From the NCBI GenBank assembly GCA_945860385.1, contig CAMAQD010000025.1:1-51681 (forward strand): DNA of 51,681 nucleotides, read 5' to 3'. Source of the stretch: Flavobacterium psychrophilum (lineage in GTDB: Bacteria; Bacteroidota; Bacteroidia; Flavobacteriales; Flavobacteriaceae). The notes below the pieces were generated by a model that saw nothing but the letters and a program-made list of their open reading frames with translations, made no database searches and was not told the origin of the DNA. The position numbers and the translations under genes were made by a program. Below, in pieces: positions 26,301 through 34,699 of the stretch; the first letter of the stretch is position 1; each line of letters starts with the position of its first letter.

Positions 26301-27876
26301 TATCACCACTTTTGATTTCTCTGCAACAAAAGCGATTATACTAGCGCAATTACCAACAAACCAAGTGTATAACATAAATTATTACAAAAACGAATCGGAT
26401 GCCTTAGCAGAACTTAATGTAATAACCGATATTTCAAATTACAGAAACATTGGATATCCCAATTCGCAAGATATTTGGATCCGAATCGATAGCGATTTGG
26501 ACAATGCCTGTTATGGTTTAGGCCCATATTTAACTTTAAATGTTGAAGCATTGCCAGTTGCAAATACAATAATAATTCCTAGACAATGTGACGATAACAA
26601 CGATGGAATATTTACATTCAGTACTTCTTCGCTGGAATCTGATTTATTAAAAGGACAAAATAACGTAACAGTTACTTATTACAATCAAGCCAACAATCCT
26701 TTGAAAGATGCCAACGGAATTTCAATTACAAGTCCTTTTCCAGTAAATTTCACATCAACTTCGCAAACCATTAAAGCCGTCGTGACTAATAATACTCCGC
26801 AGCTCTGTTTTGATGAAACTACCATAACTTTTATTGTAGATGCTTCTCCAATTGCTAATGCGGTTCCTTCTGCGTTCACTACAGCTTGTGATGATGAAGC
26901 GAATCCAATAAATCAAGATGGGAAATTTGCGTTTGATACCTCTACATTCGAAACCACCATTCTTGGAGGACAAATTGGAATGAATGTTAAATATTTCGAT
27001 GAAAACAATGTTCTTTTACCAAGCCCATTACCCAATCCTTTCGTTACCAATAGTCAAAACATTACTGCAACTGTTCAAAACCCATTAAACACAATTTGTG
27101 CCGCAACAACTACATTAAATTTTGTTGTTAATCCTGTTCCTACCATTGATTTGAATTTGGATGGACTTTCAAATGAGTTGGTATGTTCTAATCTTTCGAC
27201 CTTTTTTGTAACACTAAATGCAGGTATTTTAGACGGTTCGCCAACAAGTGATTACGATTATATTTGGACAAAGGATGGAATAATTGTAGGCTCAAATTCC
27301 CCAACGTTAGACGTAAATACCGTGGGAGATTATACCGTTGAAGTAATCAATAATTCTGGTTGTAGCAGAATCCGAACCATAACTGTCACCGCATCGAATA
27401 TCGCCACAATTGTCTCCATTGATGTTGTCGACCTAGCCGACGTTAATACTGTAACTGTCAATGCAACCGGACCAGGAGATTACCAGTACAGCATAGATGA
27501 ACCAACTGGATTTTGGCAAGATTCTAATTTTTTTAATAATGTCCCCGCAGGAGAACACGTTGTGTATGTTACTGATAAAAATGGATGTGGTCAGGTTTAC
27601 CAAGCAATTGCAATTGTTGGCGTTCCAAAATTTTTCACGCCAAACGGTGATTCCTACAATGATGTCTGGGAAATTAAAGGAATTTCAAAATACCCGCAAG
27701 CCGAAGTACAACTATTTGACCGTTATGGCAAGTACATCACAACGCTAAATGCAATAAACAAAAGCTGGAACGGAAACTATAATGGTGCTCCTTTGCCTGC
27801 AGATGATTATTGGTATGTATTGAACTTAGAAAATGGAAAACCCGAAATCAAAGGGCATTTTTCTTTAAAAAGATAA
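23320..27876 (+). CDS. Giant T9SS type B surface protein with LRR, C-type lectin-like and Ig-like repeats
   Basis: A 1518-residue protein with signal peptide MKKLLFLVLLLSTFFGYGQ. In order: leucine-rich repeats of 21-23 residues (about 40-205, pattern LTSLDVSKNTSL), a C-type lectin-like domain (about 362-511, ending with WNDLSNTG and YIVEYGG), an Ig-like domain starting SICGSGAVTLQ, three Ig-like repeats of about 83 residues (605-864, each with YC, LNWYT, YYVSQT), several 90-110-residue CDDN/CDSD units, a PKD-like part and a C-terminal gliding-motility type domain (FFTPNGDSYNDVWEIKG). The last is the type B signal for export and attachment by T9SS. It probably acts as a cell-surface adhesin or carbohydrate binder. 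The ATG at 23320 opens the signal peptide. Confidence 0.92.
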   Translation: MKKLLFLVLLLSTFFGYGQYTLIPDVNFEKALIDLGIDTGAPDGKVITARINTLTTLGVFNRSITDLSGIQDFLALKDLSCYNNKLTNLDVTKNTSLTYLSCAVNQLTSLNVSKNTSINILICYSNQLTNLDVSKNTSLTYLECNDNKLTSLDFTKNTVITTLRCSFNQLTSLNLNNGNSSIIDPSNPYFDLTSNPKLTCIQVDNKAYSDTNWSSKKDATASFSENCSKTAAAIAPPVITATGNQTYCAGTSLKIVETISITSDPAEPETDAIYIQISSGYVFGQDQLTLFNPTAHPKIITSWDSVAGKLKLSSPTGVKIPYVDFETAIKDIVYSNSSPNPSGTRNFSISIGQANFLPSTGHYYEFVSSIGITWTAAKTAAEALNYYGLKGYLATISSLEEVRISGEQAKGAGWIGGSDAATEGVWKWVTGPEGLANGGTGTTFWNGAVNGNTPNFAYWNTNEPNQSGDEDYAHVTAPGVGNPGSWNDLSNTGEPTGNYQPKGYIVEYGGMPGDPILKISASTTITIPKITSTTPSSICGSGAVTLQASATDGIVSWYTSNTGGTPIAAGNSFITPIIYTSTSYYVDATNGSCPTTARTEIIATIKTLPSLPQIAVSSTSPVLYCLNTTAIPLAATAAVNCTLNWYTLPSGGIASAAAPAPITTVAGSTTYYVSQTDSTSNCESPRVAIIVTVNPLPTVPLVNNISYCNNAISVPLIATASANCTLNWYTTLTGGTPNSTSPTPSTVTVGSTKYYVSQTIIATGCEGPRAEITVTVNPLPIAPIVNNIAYCHNEIAIPLTATASANSSLNWYTIPTGGPSSATSPTPSTATVGTIKYYLSQTITATGCEGPRSEITVTINPLPVVKDVTITQCDSDLIADGKTLFNLTVNNNVISANYNNETFTYYTSSNGANNAIAADLIPHELAFENTTPTVMDIWSRITNKITGCSSVAKITLKVPATNINPNYKIPFAPVCDDFLDASGNNTANNNKRDGITTFDFSATKAIILAQLPTNQVYNINYYKNESDALAELNVITDISNYRNIGYPNSQDIWIRIDSDLDNACYGLGPYLTLNVEALPVANTIIIPRQCDDNNDGIFTFSTSSLESDLLKGQNNVTVTYYNQANNPLKDANGISITSPFPVNFTSTSQTIKAVVTNNTPQLCFDETTITFIVDASPIANAVPSAFTTACDDEANPINQDGKFAFDTSTFETTILGGQIGMNVKYFDENNVLLPSPLPNPFVTNSQNITATVQNPLNTICAATTTLNFVVNPVPTIDLNLDGLSNELVCSNLSTFFVTLNAGILDGSPTSDYDYIWTKDGIIVGSNSPTLDVNTVGDYTVEVINNSGCSRIRTITVTASNIATIVSIDVVDLADVNTVTVNATGPGDYQYSIDEPTGFWQDSNFFNNVPAGEHVVYVTDKNGCGQVYQAIAIVGVPKFFTPNGDSYNDVWEIKGISKYPQAEVQLFDRYGKYITTLNAINKSWNGNYNGAPLPADDYWYVLNLENGKPEIKGHFSLKR
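25141..25910 (+). repeat. Three tandem Ig-like coding repeats
   Basis: Coding repeats of about 250 bp; the second and third begin about 249 bp apart and share words such as TGGTACAC and GTAAATCC. The second and third are the closest pair, which points to recent duplication or gene conversion between them. Confidence 0.75.
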
Positions 27877-27890
27877 GAATTTAAAGTAAA

Positions 27891-29027
27891 TTATTTGCCG
27901 ATTTTCCGTTGAATCTCATTCAAAATATAAAGATAATCTTCTTGGTTTTCAACAAAATCTCTATCCGAAACATCAATAATCAGAACATTCAAATTGGTTT
28001 GAGATTTAATGTAATCCAAATAGCCACCATTAATTTTATCCAAATAATCGGCTGGAATATTTTGCTCGTAACTCCTACCTCTTTTTTTGATATTGGCTAA
28101 TAAACGTTCCGTATTTTGATATAAATAAATATACAAATCTGGTTTTGGCATTTCTCTGTAAACAATATCGAACAGCGTTTTATACAATCTAAATTCGTCT
28201 TCTTGCAGCGTTACTTTGGCAAAAATAAGGGATTTGAAAATATGATAATCGGCTACAATAAAATCCTTGAACAAATCAAATTGTGCTAAATCATCAGACA
28301 ATTGTTTGTATCTATCAGCAAGAAAAGACATTTCTAAAGGAAAAGCATACCTGTTTTGATCTTCATAAAATTTAGGCAAAAACGGATTGTCAGCAAAACG
28401 TTCCAAAACGGTTTTAGCATTAAAATCTTCGGCAATTTTTGTGGTCAAAGTGGTTTTTCCAGCCCCAATATTCCCTTCGAAGGCAATATAATTAAACTGT
28501 TCCAAAGGAATACTGTCTAATGGACTTTCTAATTTCTTTACAATTGTGCACACACTTTTGTCAGGAGTAATTTCCAACAATTCGGCGATTTTTTTATGTA
28601 AAACTGGATGCATCCAATTTAAATTCAAGTCTAACATTGGCAACAAAACAAACCTTCTGTTTTGCATCAACGGATGTGGAACTTGTAACTCTTCCGTGTC
28701 AATTATTTCTTCGTTGAAAGCAATAAGGTCAATATCGATAATCCGGGATTGGTATCCTAATGTATCCCCTCGAACACGACCCAATCGTTTTTCAATATTC
28801 AAAATCTGCTCTAAAATTTTGTGGGCTGAAGCAAAAGTATGAACAACCAATGCACAATTATAGAAAGCATCACTTTCAAAACCCCAAGATGGCGTTTCAT
28901 ATAACTTAGAAACCTTGAGTATAGTTCCTATTTCCTGATGAATCAATTGCAAGCCATTTTCTATATTCTGAATGCGATTGCCTTGATTAGTGCCTAAAGA
29001 TAAAACGACCTGATGCTGTGATTTCAT
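27891..29027 (-). CDS. folK: FolK-deoxynucleoside kinase fusion
   Basis: A 378-residue two-domain protein. Residues 1 to about 150 are HPPK (6-hydroxymethyl-7,8-dihydropterin pyrophosphokinase, folate synthesis): VVLSLGTNQGNR, YETPSWGF, the metal-binding D98-x-D100 in RIIDIDLIAF and PHPLMQNRRFVL. Residues about 178-378 are a deoxynucleoside kinase: P-loop GNIGAGKT at 185-192, LERFADNPFLPKFYED, DRYKQ-type lid-side residues and KRGRSYEQ. Both active sites look complete. The fusion joins folate and dNTP supply (both needed for dTMP) in one chain. ATG 29027 is chosen over the GTG at 29036. It diverges from sppA. Confidence 0.92.
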   Translation of the reverse strand: MKSQHQVVLSLGTNQGNRIQNIENGLQLIHQEIGTILKVSKLYETPSWGFESDAFYNCALVVHTFASAHKILEQILNIEKRLGRVRGDTLGYQSRIIDIDLIAFNEEIIDTEELQVPHPLMQNRRFVLLPMLDLNLNWMHPVLHKKIAELLEITPDKSVCTIVKKLESPLDSIPLEQFNYIAFEGNIGAGKTTLTTKIAEDFNAKTVLERFADNPFLPKFYEDQNRYAFPLEMSFLADRYKQLSDDLAQFDLFKDFIVADYHIFKSLIFAKVTLQEDEFRLYKTLFDIVYREMPKPDLYIYLYQNTERLLANIKKRGRSYEQNIPADYLDKINGGYLDYIKSQTNLNVLIIDVSDRDFVENQEDYLYILNEIQRKIGK

Positions 29028-29066
29028 ATTAACCACAAATTAACTAAAACAATTTTAGAATTGAAC

Positions 29067-29074
29067 TATATTTG
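29067..29074 (+). promoter_or_regulatory. -7 promoter element of sppA
   Basis: TATATTTG matches TAnnTTTG; the leader would be about 85 nt. No -33 TTTG at the right distance. Confidence 0.5.
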
Positions 29075-29164
29075 CGCCAGTGTTGATAACTAAATTTATA
29101 CTTTTTGGGTCTTAGATTTGTAACAAATCAACTTCTTTAGCTACTAATAAAAAAAAATATAAAT

Positions 29165-30925
29165 ATGAGATTTTTAGGAAATGTATTGGCAACCATTGTT
29201 GGGTTGTTTGTTTTTTTAATGTTATTCTTTTTTGGGATAATCTTAATTGCTGCAATTTTTGGCGGTGATTCCGAAGAGGTAGCTGTAAAAAATGATTCGG
29301 TTATCGAATTACAATTAGAAAACATCAAAAATGATTATGCAGGAAAATACAAAGATCCCTGGGTAACCATTTTGGCCGATGGCGAAAAAGTAGGTGTATC
29401 TGATATTATCAAAGCTATTGAAAGCGCCAAAACAGACAGCGATATTAAGGGAATTTCAATTTTGAACAATGACTCTGAATTGGGAATGGCACAAAGAAAA
29501 GCCCTTCGCGATGCTCTCGAAGATTTTAAAAAATCAGGGAAATTTGTTATGGCTTATGCCAATTCCTACTCACAAAAAGAATATTATTTGAATTCCGTCG
29601 CCAACACGATTTATATCAATCCAGTGGGTGATTTTGATTTCAAAGGAATGTCAGCCGAATTGATGTTTTTTAAAGATTTACAAGAAAAATCGGGTATAAA
29701 AATGGAAGTCATTCGTCACGGAAAATACAAAAGTGCTGTCGAACCTTTCCTAGACAACAAAATGAGCGAAGCCAATAGAGAACAAACAATGTCTTTATTG
29801 AATTCTGTTTGGAACTCCGTTGTTGATGAAATTTCTAAAAGTAGAAATATTTCTGTAGCGAAATTAAACGAAATTGCTAACGGACTTCTAGCGAGAACTC
29901 CCGAAATGGCAAAAGCCGAAAAATTGGTCGACATCATTGCTTACGAAGATGAGTATCACAATGCCATTAGAAAAAAATTAAAAGTCGATGCTGACGAAGA
30001 ATATAACAAAATAAGCATTTTAGATTATGCTCGAAAAGTTGCTACCACTTCTGAAACCAATAGTTCGCAAGATAAAATTGCTGTTATTTATGCGCAAGGA
30101 GAAATTATGGGAGGCGAAGGCGACGTTAATACTATTGGCGAAGGCTCAATGAATCGCTCTTTGATTGAAGCCAGAAAAGATAAAAATGTAAAGGCCATTG
30201 TGTTAAGAATTGACAGTCCCGGTGGAAGTGCTTTGACATCGGATTTGATTTGGAGAGAAATCGAATTGACCAAAAAAGTGAAGCCTGTTGTGGTTTCGAT
30301 GGGAAATTATGCGGCTTCTGGGGGTTATTATATTGCTAGTAATGCCAACAAAATTTTTGCTGAAAACAATACTATTACAGGTTCGATCGGCGTTTTTGGG
30401 ATTTTACCAAATTTCACTCCATTGGCAACCAAAATGGGTATTCATACTGAGCAATTAAAAACTAATGATAACGCAGCAGAATACAGTCCGTTTGTACCAA
30501 TGGACGAAAAATTCAAAGCGGTTACACTAGAAAGTGTGGAACATATTTACAAAACATTCGTATCACACGTGGCTGCTGGACGAAAAATGACTGCTGCACA
30601 AGTAGATTCGATTGGACAAGGCAGAGTTTGGTCAGGTTCTCAAGCATTGAAAATTGGACTTGTTGATAAAATAGGCGGTTTGGATGATGCCATAAAAGAA
30701 GCCGCAAGTATTGCAAAAACAAAAAGGTACAGCACACAAAACTTCCCTGAATACGAAAAAGATATGAATGATATTTTTAATAATTTTCCTTTTGCAAAAT
30801 CTAAAGAATCATTTATAAAAGAAGAATTTGGCGAAGAAACTTATCGTTTGATGGAACAATTAAAAAAGGTTCAAGCTCGAAAAGGAGTTCAGGCAATGAT
30901 GCCTTTTGAGATTACGATTCATTAA
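29165..30925 (+). CDS. sppA: Signal peptide peptidase SppA (67-kDa type)
   Basis: A 586-residue membrane-bound serine protease that degrades cleaved signal peptides. One N-terminal membrane segment (about residues 9-32) is followed by two tandem ClpP-like halves. The catalytic dyad is split as in the E. coli enzyme: Lys189 (HGKYKSAVEPF) in the first half and Ser385 (NYAASGGYYI) in the second. The motif RIDSPGGSAL is conserved. Length matches the double-domain form. It ends at a strong terminator. Confidence 0.95.
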   Translation: MRFLGNVLATIVGLFVFLMLFFFGIILIAAIFGGDSEEVAVKNDSVIELQLENIKNDYAGKYKDPWVTILADGEKVGVSDIIKAIESAKTDSDIKGISILNNDSELGMAQRKALRDALEDFKKSGKFVMAYANSYSQKEYYLNSVANTIYINPVGDFDFKGMSAELMFFKDLQEKSGIKMEVIRHGKYKSAVEPFLDNKMSEANREQTMSLLNSVWNSVVDEISKSRNISVAKLNEIANGLLARTPEMAKAEKLVDIIAYEDEYHNAIRKKLKVDADEEYNKISILDYARKVATTSETNSSQDKIAVIYAQGEIMGGEGDVNTIGEGSMNRSLIEARKDKNVKAIVLRIDSPGGSALTSDLIWREIELTKKVKPVVVSMGNYAASGGYYIASNANKIFAENNTITGSIGVFGILPNFTPLATKMGIHTEQLKTNDNAAEYSPFVPMDEKFKAVTLESVEHIYKTFVSHVAAGRKMTAAQVDSIGQGRVWSGSQALKIGLVDKIGGLDDAIKEAASIAKTKRYSTQNFPEYEKDMNDIFNNFPFAKSKESFIKEEFGEETYRLMEQLKKVQARKGVQAMMPFEITIH

Positions 30926-30947
30926 AAAAACAATTTTATTTTATCTG

Positions 30948-30984
30948 AAAATCCATTTAATCAATTGGTTAAATGGATTTTTTT
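30948..30984 (+). terminator. Terminator of sppA
   Basis: AAAATCCATTTAA and TTAAATGGATTTT form a 13-bp stem with an 8-base loop, followed by a T run. Confidence 0.9.
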
Positions 30985-31052
30985 GTGAGTTATAGTTAAA
31001 GTATTCCTTATAAATATCTTCGAAAAAAATACTGGATTTTAAATCAACTACT

Positions 31053-31082
31053 TTTGTGTAAAATACTAAGGCATTATTTTTG
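31053..31082 (+). promoter_or_regulatory. Promoter of the AsmA-like gene
   Basis: TTTG (31053-31056), an 18-base spacer and TATTTTTG (31075-31082) match the consensus. A second possible -7, TACTTTTG at 31049-31056, overlaps the -33. The leader is about 25 nt. Confidence 0.7.
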
Positions 31083-31112
31083 ATTCATTTTTGGCCTTTA
31101 AAAATTTAAATT

Positions 31113-33725
31113 ATGACTAAGAAAATTTTAATAACCATAGGAATTGTACTGATCCTTTTTATCGGAACTTTATTTGCAGCTCCATTTCTTTTTAAAGATC
31201 AAATAAAAGCCAAAATTTCGAAAGCCATCAACGAAAAAGTCGATGCCACAGTCTCTTTTGCAGATGCAGATTTAAGTTTGTTCAAAGATTTTCCTCACGC
31301 AAATGTAACTATCCAAAAATTAGTCATTATCAATAAAGCCCCTTTTGAAGGCGACACATTAGTATCCTTGGGCGAATTGAATTTGAAAATGTCTATCAAA
31401 GAACTTTTCAAAGGAAAAGAAGAAACGATGAATATTGACGGAATCAGTTCTAAAAACGGGTTAATCAACATTATTTTCAACAAAGACGGATTAGGCAATT
31501 ATGATATCGCTTTGAAGAATGCCAAAACTAAGGAAGATGGAAAAAGCAATCCTTTGTCACTAAAAATCCAAGAATATAAAATAGAGAATTTTCAGTTCCG
31601 TTATTTTGACGAAAAGTCGAAAATAAAAATGACCATTGACAGTTTAAACCACAAAGGAACAGGCGATTTTGCTGCTCAAAAATTGGATTTAGACACCAAA
31701 TCGACAGCCAAAATTGTCCTTTCGATGGATAAAATCAATTATATGAAAAATGTTTCCATTAGTTTGGACGCTATTTTGGGAATCGATTTAAAAAACAACA
31801 AATATACTTTCAAGAAAAACAAAGCATTAATCAATCAATTGCCAATTGAATTAGATGGATTTATTCAAATGGTCGACGGCGGACAAGAATATGATTTGAC
31901 ATTCAAAACACCAACTTCTTCATTCAAAAACTTCTTGGGGCTTATTCCCGCAACTTATTCTTCGAGTTTGGAAAACGTAAAAACAACTGGTGATTTTACT
32001 ATAGCTGGTTTTGCCAAAGGTTTATATTCGGATACAACCGTTCCGAAATTCAACATTAAAATTGCTTCCAACAATGCTTCTTTTCAATATCCAAATCTTC
32101 CGAAATCGGTTCAAAATATTATTATTGATACTAAAATCATCAATGAAACAGGAATTTTAAATGATACTTACATCAATCTGGACAAGCTCTCTTTCAAAAT
32201 TGATCAGGACGTTTTTAATGCCAAAGCCAACATTAGAAATATCACTCAAAATGCCATCATCGATGCTGCTTTGAAAGGAACTATCAATTTAGCAAATGTA
32301 TCCAAAGCTTATCCTATAAAACTGGACAAACCTTTATCCGGAATTCTAAAAGCCGATGTAACCACCAAATTCGATATGCAATCGGTTGAAAAAATTCAAT
32401 ATCAAAACATTAACAATGCGGGAACAATGAGCTTATCGGGTTTCAACTATGCGGATGAAAACGGCAAAACGATGACAATTAGCAATGCTTTGGTTCAGTT
32501 CAATCCAAGTGAAGTTCATTTGAAACAATTCAATGCAACGACCGGAAAAAGTGATTTGAGCGTTACAGGAGTTTTGGAAAATTTCTATGGATTTATGTTC
32601 AGAAATCAAGAATTGAAAGGAGATTTCTTTATGAATTCCAAACAATTAGCCGTAGATGATTTTATGACAACTGGTGAAGATTCTGCAAAAACGGAAACGA
32701 AAAAAGCAGACGCAATGAAAATTCCGGCTTTCTTGAATTGTACGCTTACCGCAAAAGCCAACACCGTTTTATATGATAATCTAACCTTGAAAGATGTTTC
32801 GGGAAAACTGATTGTGAAAGACGAAAAAGTTACTTTGCAAAACGTAAAATCATCCATTTTTGGAGGAACAATCGGTTTGAATGGAGCGGTTTCTACCAAA
32901 GGGAAAGTGCCCGTATTCAATATGGATTTGAATTTGAATCAAGTAGATATTGAACAATCATTCACCCAACTCGATATGTTGAAAAAAATCGCGCCAATAG
33001 CCGGAATCATCAACGGAAAATTGAATTCGACTATCAAACTCAACGGAAATCTTGATGCAACAGCACTGACTCCTGACTTGGCAACGCTAACGGGAGATTT
33101 ATTGGGACAATTACTTTCGACAACAGTTAGTGCCGAAAATTCGACTTTGTTAAATGCATTGGGTTCCAATTTGAAGTTCATTGATATGAGTAAAGTCAAT
33201 ATGAATAATTTGAAAGCAGCGCTAACCTTCAAGGACGGAAAAGTAAATGTAAAACCTTTTGACATCAAGTATCAAGACATAAAAGCTACCATTGGCGGAA
33301 CGCACGGTTTTGACCAAAGTATGAATTACAATCTGAAATTTGATGTTCCAGCCAAATATCTCGGAACGGAAGCGAACGCTTTAATAGCAAAATTATCGCC
33401 AGCCGATGCTGCAAAATTGCAAAGTATTCCAATTAATGCAATGCTTGTCGGAAACTTTACGAATCCTAAAATCACAACAGACATCAACAGCGCTGTAACA
33501 AAATTGACCACTCAGCTAGTAAATCAGCAAAAAGACCGATTGGTAAAACAAGGAACCTCGGCTTTGACTGATTTCATTAATAAAAACAATAAACCTGCCG
33601 ATACTTCGAAAACGGCAACTCCAGCAAAGCCAACTACTAAAGAAGACGTAAAAGCAAAAGCCAGTGATTTATTGAATGGGTTATTCGGTAAAAAGAAAAA
33701 AGCAGAAGAGCCAAAAACGCCCTAA
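31113..33725 (+). CDS. AsmA-like envelope protein
   Basis: An 870-residue protein with one N-terminal membrane segment (ILITIGIVLILFIGTLFAAP) and a long beta-rich part. The AsmA-type N-terminus is readable (KAKISKAINEKVDATVSFAD, then LSLFKDFPHANVTIQKLVI), and the C-terminal third has the AsmA_2-type stretch (GTIGLNGAVSTKGKVPVFNM, NGKLNSTIKLNG). Relatives in proteobacteria are linked to outer-membrane lipid or protein assembly as bridge-like proteins; that role here is inferred. The C-terminal 60 residues are Lys/Pro/Thr-rich and low complexity. Confidence 0.85.
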   Translation: MTKKILITIGIVLILFIGTLFAAPFLFKDQIKAKISKAINEKVDATVSFADADLSLFKDFPHANVTIQKLVIINKAPFEGDTLVSLGELNLKMSIKELFKGKEETMNIDGISSKNGLINIIFNKDGLGNYDIALKNAKTKEDGKSNPLSLKIQEYKIENFQFRYFDEKSKIKMTIDSLNHKGTGDFAAQKLDLDTKSTAKIVLSMDKINYMKNVSISLDAILGIDLKNNKYTFKKNKALINQLPIELDGFIQMVDGGQEYDLTFKTPTSSFKNFLGLIPATYSSSLENVKTTGDFTIAGFAKGLYSDTTVPKFNIKIASNNASFQYPNLPKSVQNIIIDTKIINETGILNDTYINLDKLSFKIDQDVFNAKANIRNITQNAIIDAALKGTINLANVSKAYPIKLDKPLSGILKADVTTKFDMQSVEKIQYQNINNAGTMSLSGFNYADENGKTMTISNALVQFNPSEVHLKQFNATTGKSDLSVTGVLENFYGFMFRNQELKGDFFMNSKQLAVDDFMTTGEDSAKTETKKADAMKIPAFLNCTLTAKANTVLYDNLTLKDVSGKLIVKDEKVTLQNVKSSIFGGTIGLNGAVSTKGKVPVFNMDLNLNQVDIEQSFTQLDMLKKIAPIAGIINGKLNSTIKLNGNLDATALTPDLATLTGDLLGQLLSTTVSAENSTLLNALGSNLKFIDMSKVNMNNLKAALTFKDGKVNVKPFDIKYQDIKATIGGTHGFDQSMNYNLKFDVPAKYLGTEANALIAKLSPADAAKLQSIPINAMLVGNFTNPKITTDINSAVTKLTTQLVNQQKDRLVKQGTSALTDFINKNNKPADTSKTATPAKPTTKEDVKAKASDLLNGLFGKKKKAEEPKTP

Positions 33726-33726
33726 A

Positions 33727-33752
33727 GTCAATGCGAGGCAAGAAGTAATGAC
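33727..33752. repeat. Dispersed palindromic repeat, copy 2
   Basis: GTCAATGCGAGGCAAGAAGT followed by AATGAC lies in the 30-base spacer between two converging genes. It is a degenerate relative of the copies at 12032 and 44839. Confidence 0.6.
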
Positions 33753-33755
33753 CTT

Positions 33756-34550
33756 TTAAATTTCAATTCTTACCACATATCCTTCCGAACTTCGGACATT
33801 AAAAACAGTTCCATCTTCAAAAAGCAGGTATTGTCCTTTTATTCCAGTCAATTTTCCTTGATAATTGGGTGTTTTCTCCAAACTTAAACTATTTATTTTT
33901 TTTGGATATTCCAAAACCGGAAAGTGCATTTCGTACAAATCATTTTTCTCAGAGTAGAAATATTCTCTGGCTTCGGCTGGAATTAGGTTTTCGACTTTCA
34001 ATCTTTCGGCAATTAAATCTACATGATCTACATCGTTTTGGAGCATTTTTCGCCAATTGGTTTTGTCTGCATAATGGTTTTTCAATGCAACTTCGGTGAT
34101 TCCTGCCAGATAGCGATTTGGAACTTCCACGATAGAGATAGCTTGAGTTGCACCTTGGTCAATCCATCGGGTGGGCATTTGTGTTTTTCTGGTTACCCCT
34201 ACTTTTACTTCGCTGGACAAAGCTAAATATACAATGTGAGGCTGCAATTGTACTTTTTCTTCATAGACCAAATCTCGGTCTTGAATTCCCAAATGTGCCG
34301 TACTTAATTCGGGTTTCATAATCCAATCGCCAACGGCTGGACTCGAATAAAAACAATCGTAACAAAATCCTTGACGGTATATTTTCTTCTTTTTACCGCA
34401 ATTCAAACATTGGTAACCCTGAAAAGAGATTTCGACATTCTTGTTTAGCAATTGATTTACGTTCAAAAAACTATTCTCGAAAACCAAATAATATTGAATT
34501 GGGTTTGCAAATTCAGTTTGCATTTTGGTAAGTGTGCCTTCGTAAGTCAT
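33756..34550 (-). CDS. DUF2797 protein with a zinc-ribbon-like start
   Basis: A 264-residue protein of the DUF2797 family, function unknown. Four cysteines (QCLNCGKKKK and FCYDCF, about residues 48-67) form a likely zinc site. The middle part VYLALSSEVKVGVTRKTQMP has the spacing of a GIY-YIG nuclease start (IYLA...VGVT...R), and a Glu (ITEVALK) follows; whether it is an active nuclease is inference. The last part is a small beta domain (GIKGQYLLFEDGTVFNVRSS). It diverges from the GH3-like gene, with heptamer arrays on both sides of the spacer. Confidence 0.82.
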   Translation of the reverse strand: MTYEGTLTKMQTEFANPIQYYLVFENSFLNVNQLLNKNVEISFQGYQCLNCGKKKKIYRQGFCYDCFYSSPAVGDWIMKPELSTAHLGIQDRDLVYEEKVQLQPHIVYLALSSEVKVGVTRKTQMPTRWIDQGATQAISIVEVPNRYLAGITEVALKNHYADKTNWRKMLQNDVDHVDLIAERLKVENLIPAEAREYFYSEKNDLYEMHFPVLEYPKKINSLSLEKTPNYQGKLTGIKGQYLLFEDGTVFNVRSSEGYVVRIEI

Positions 34551-34571
34551 TGTAGATTTTAGATTTTAGAT
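34551..34571. repeat. Heptamer tandem array upstream of the DUF2797 gene
   Basis: Three 7-bp units TGTAGAT, TTTAGAT, TTTAGAT end directly at the start codon of the minus-strand gene. With the array at 34671 they form a perfect 21-bp inverted repeat (34553-34573 and 34671-34691). Confidence 0.85.
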
Positions 34572-34625
34572 TTTTTGAATCGAGAAATAGAAATTAGAAA
34601 TTTCCAAAACTTAAAAAAAAAACAC

Positions 34626-34633
34626 TATTTTTG
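34626..34633 (+). promoter_or_regulatory. -7 promoter element of the GH3-like gene
   Basis: TATTTTTG matches TAnnTTTG and gives a leader of about 60 nt that contains the AAATCTA array. No -33 TTTG. Confidence 0.45.
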
Positions 34634-34670
34634 ATGAAGTTGTAAAGTTAGTATTTGTTCTCCTTTAAAC

Positions 34671-34698
34671 AAATCTAAAATCTAAAATCTAAAATCAG
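34671..34698. repeat. Heptamer tandem array upstream of the GH3-like gene
   Basis: Four 7-bp units: AAATCTA three times, then AAATCAG, ending one base before the ATG. It is the inverted counterpart of the array at 34551-34571. Confidence 0.88.
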
Positions 34699-34699
34699 A

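Noticed and set aside
34551..34698. The 21-bp inverted repeats as ends of an insertion sequence or MITE
   Set aside because: There is no target-site duplication or transposase, and the repeats are explained by heptamer units of opposite orientation.
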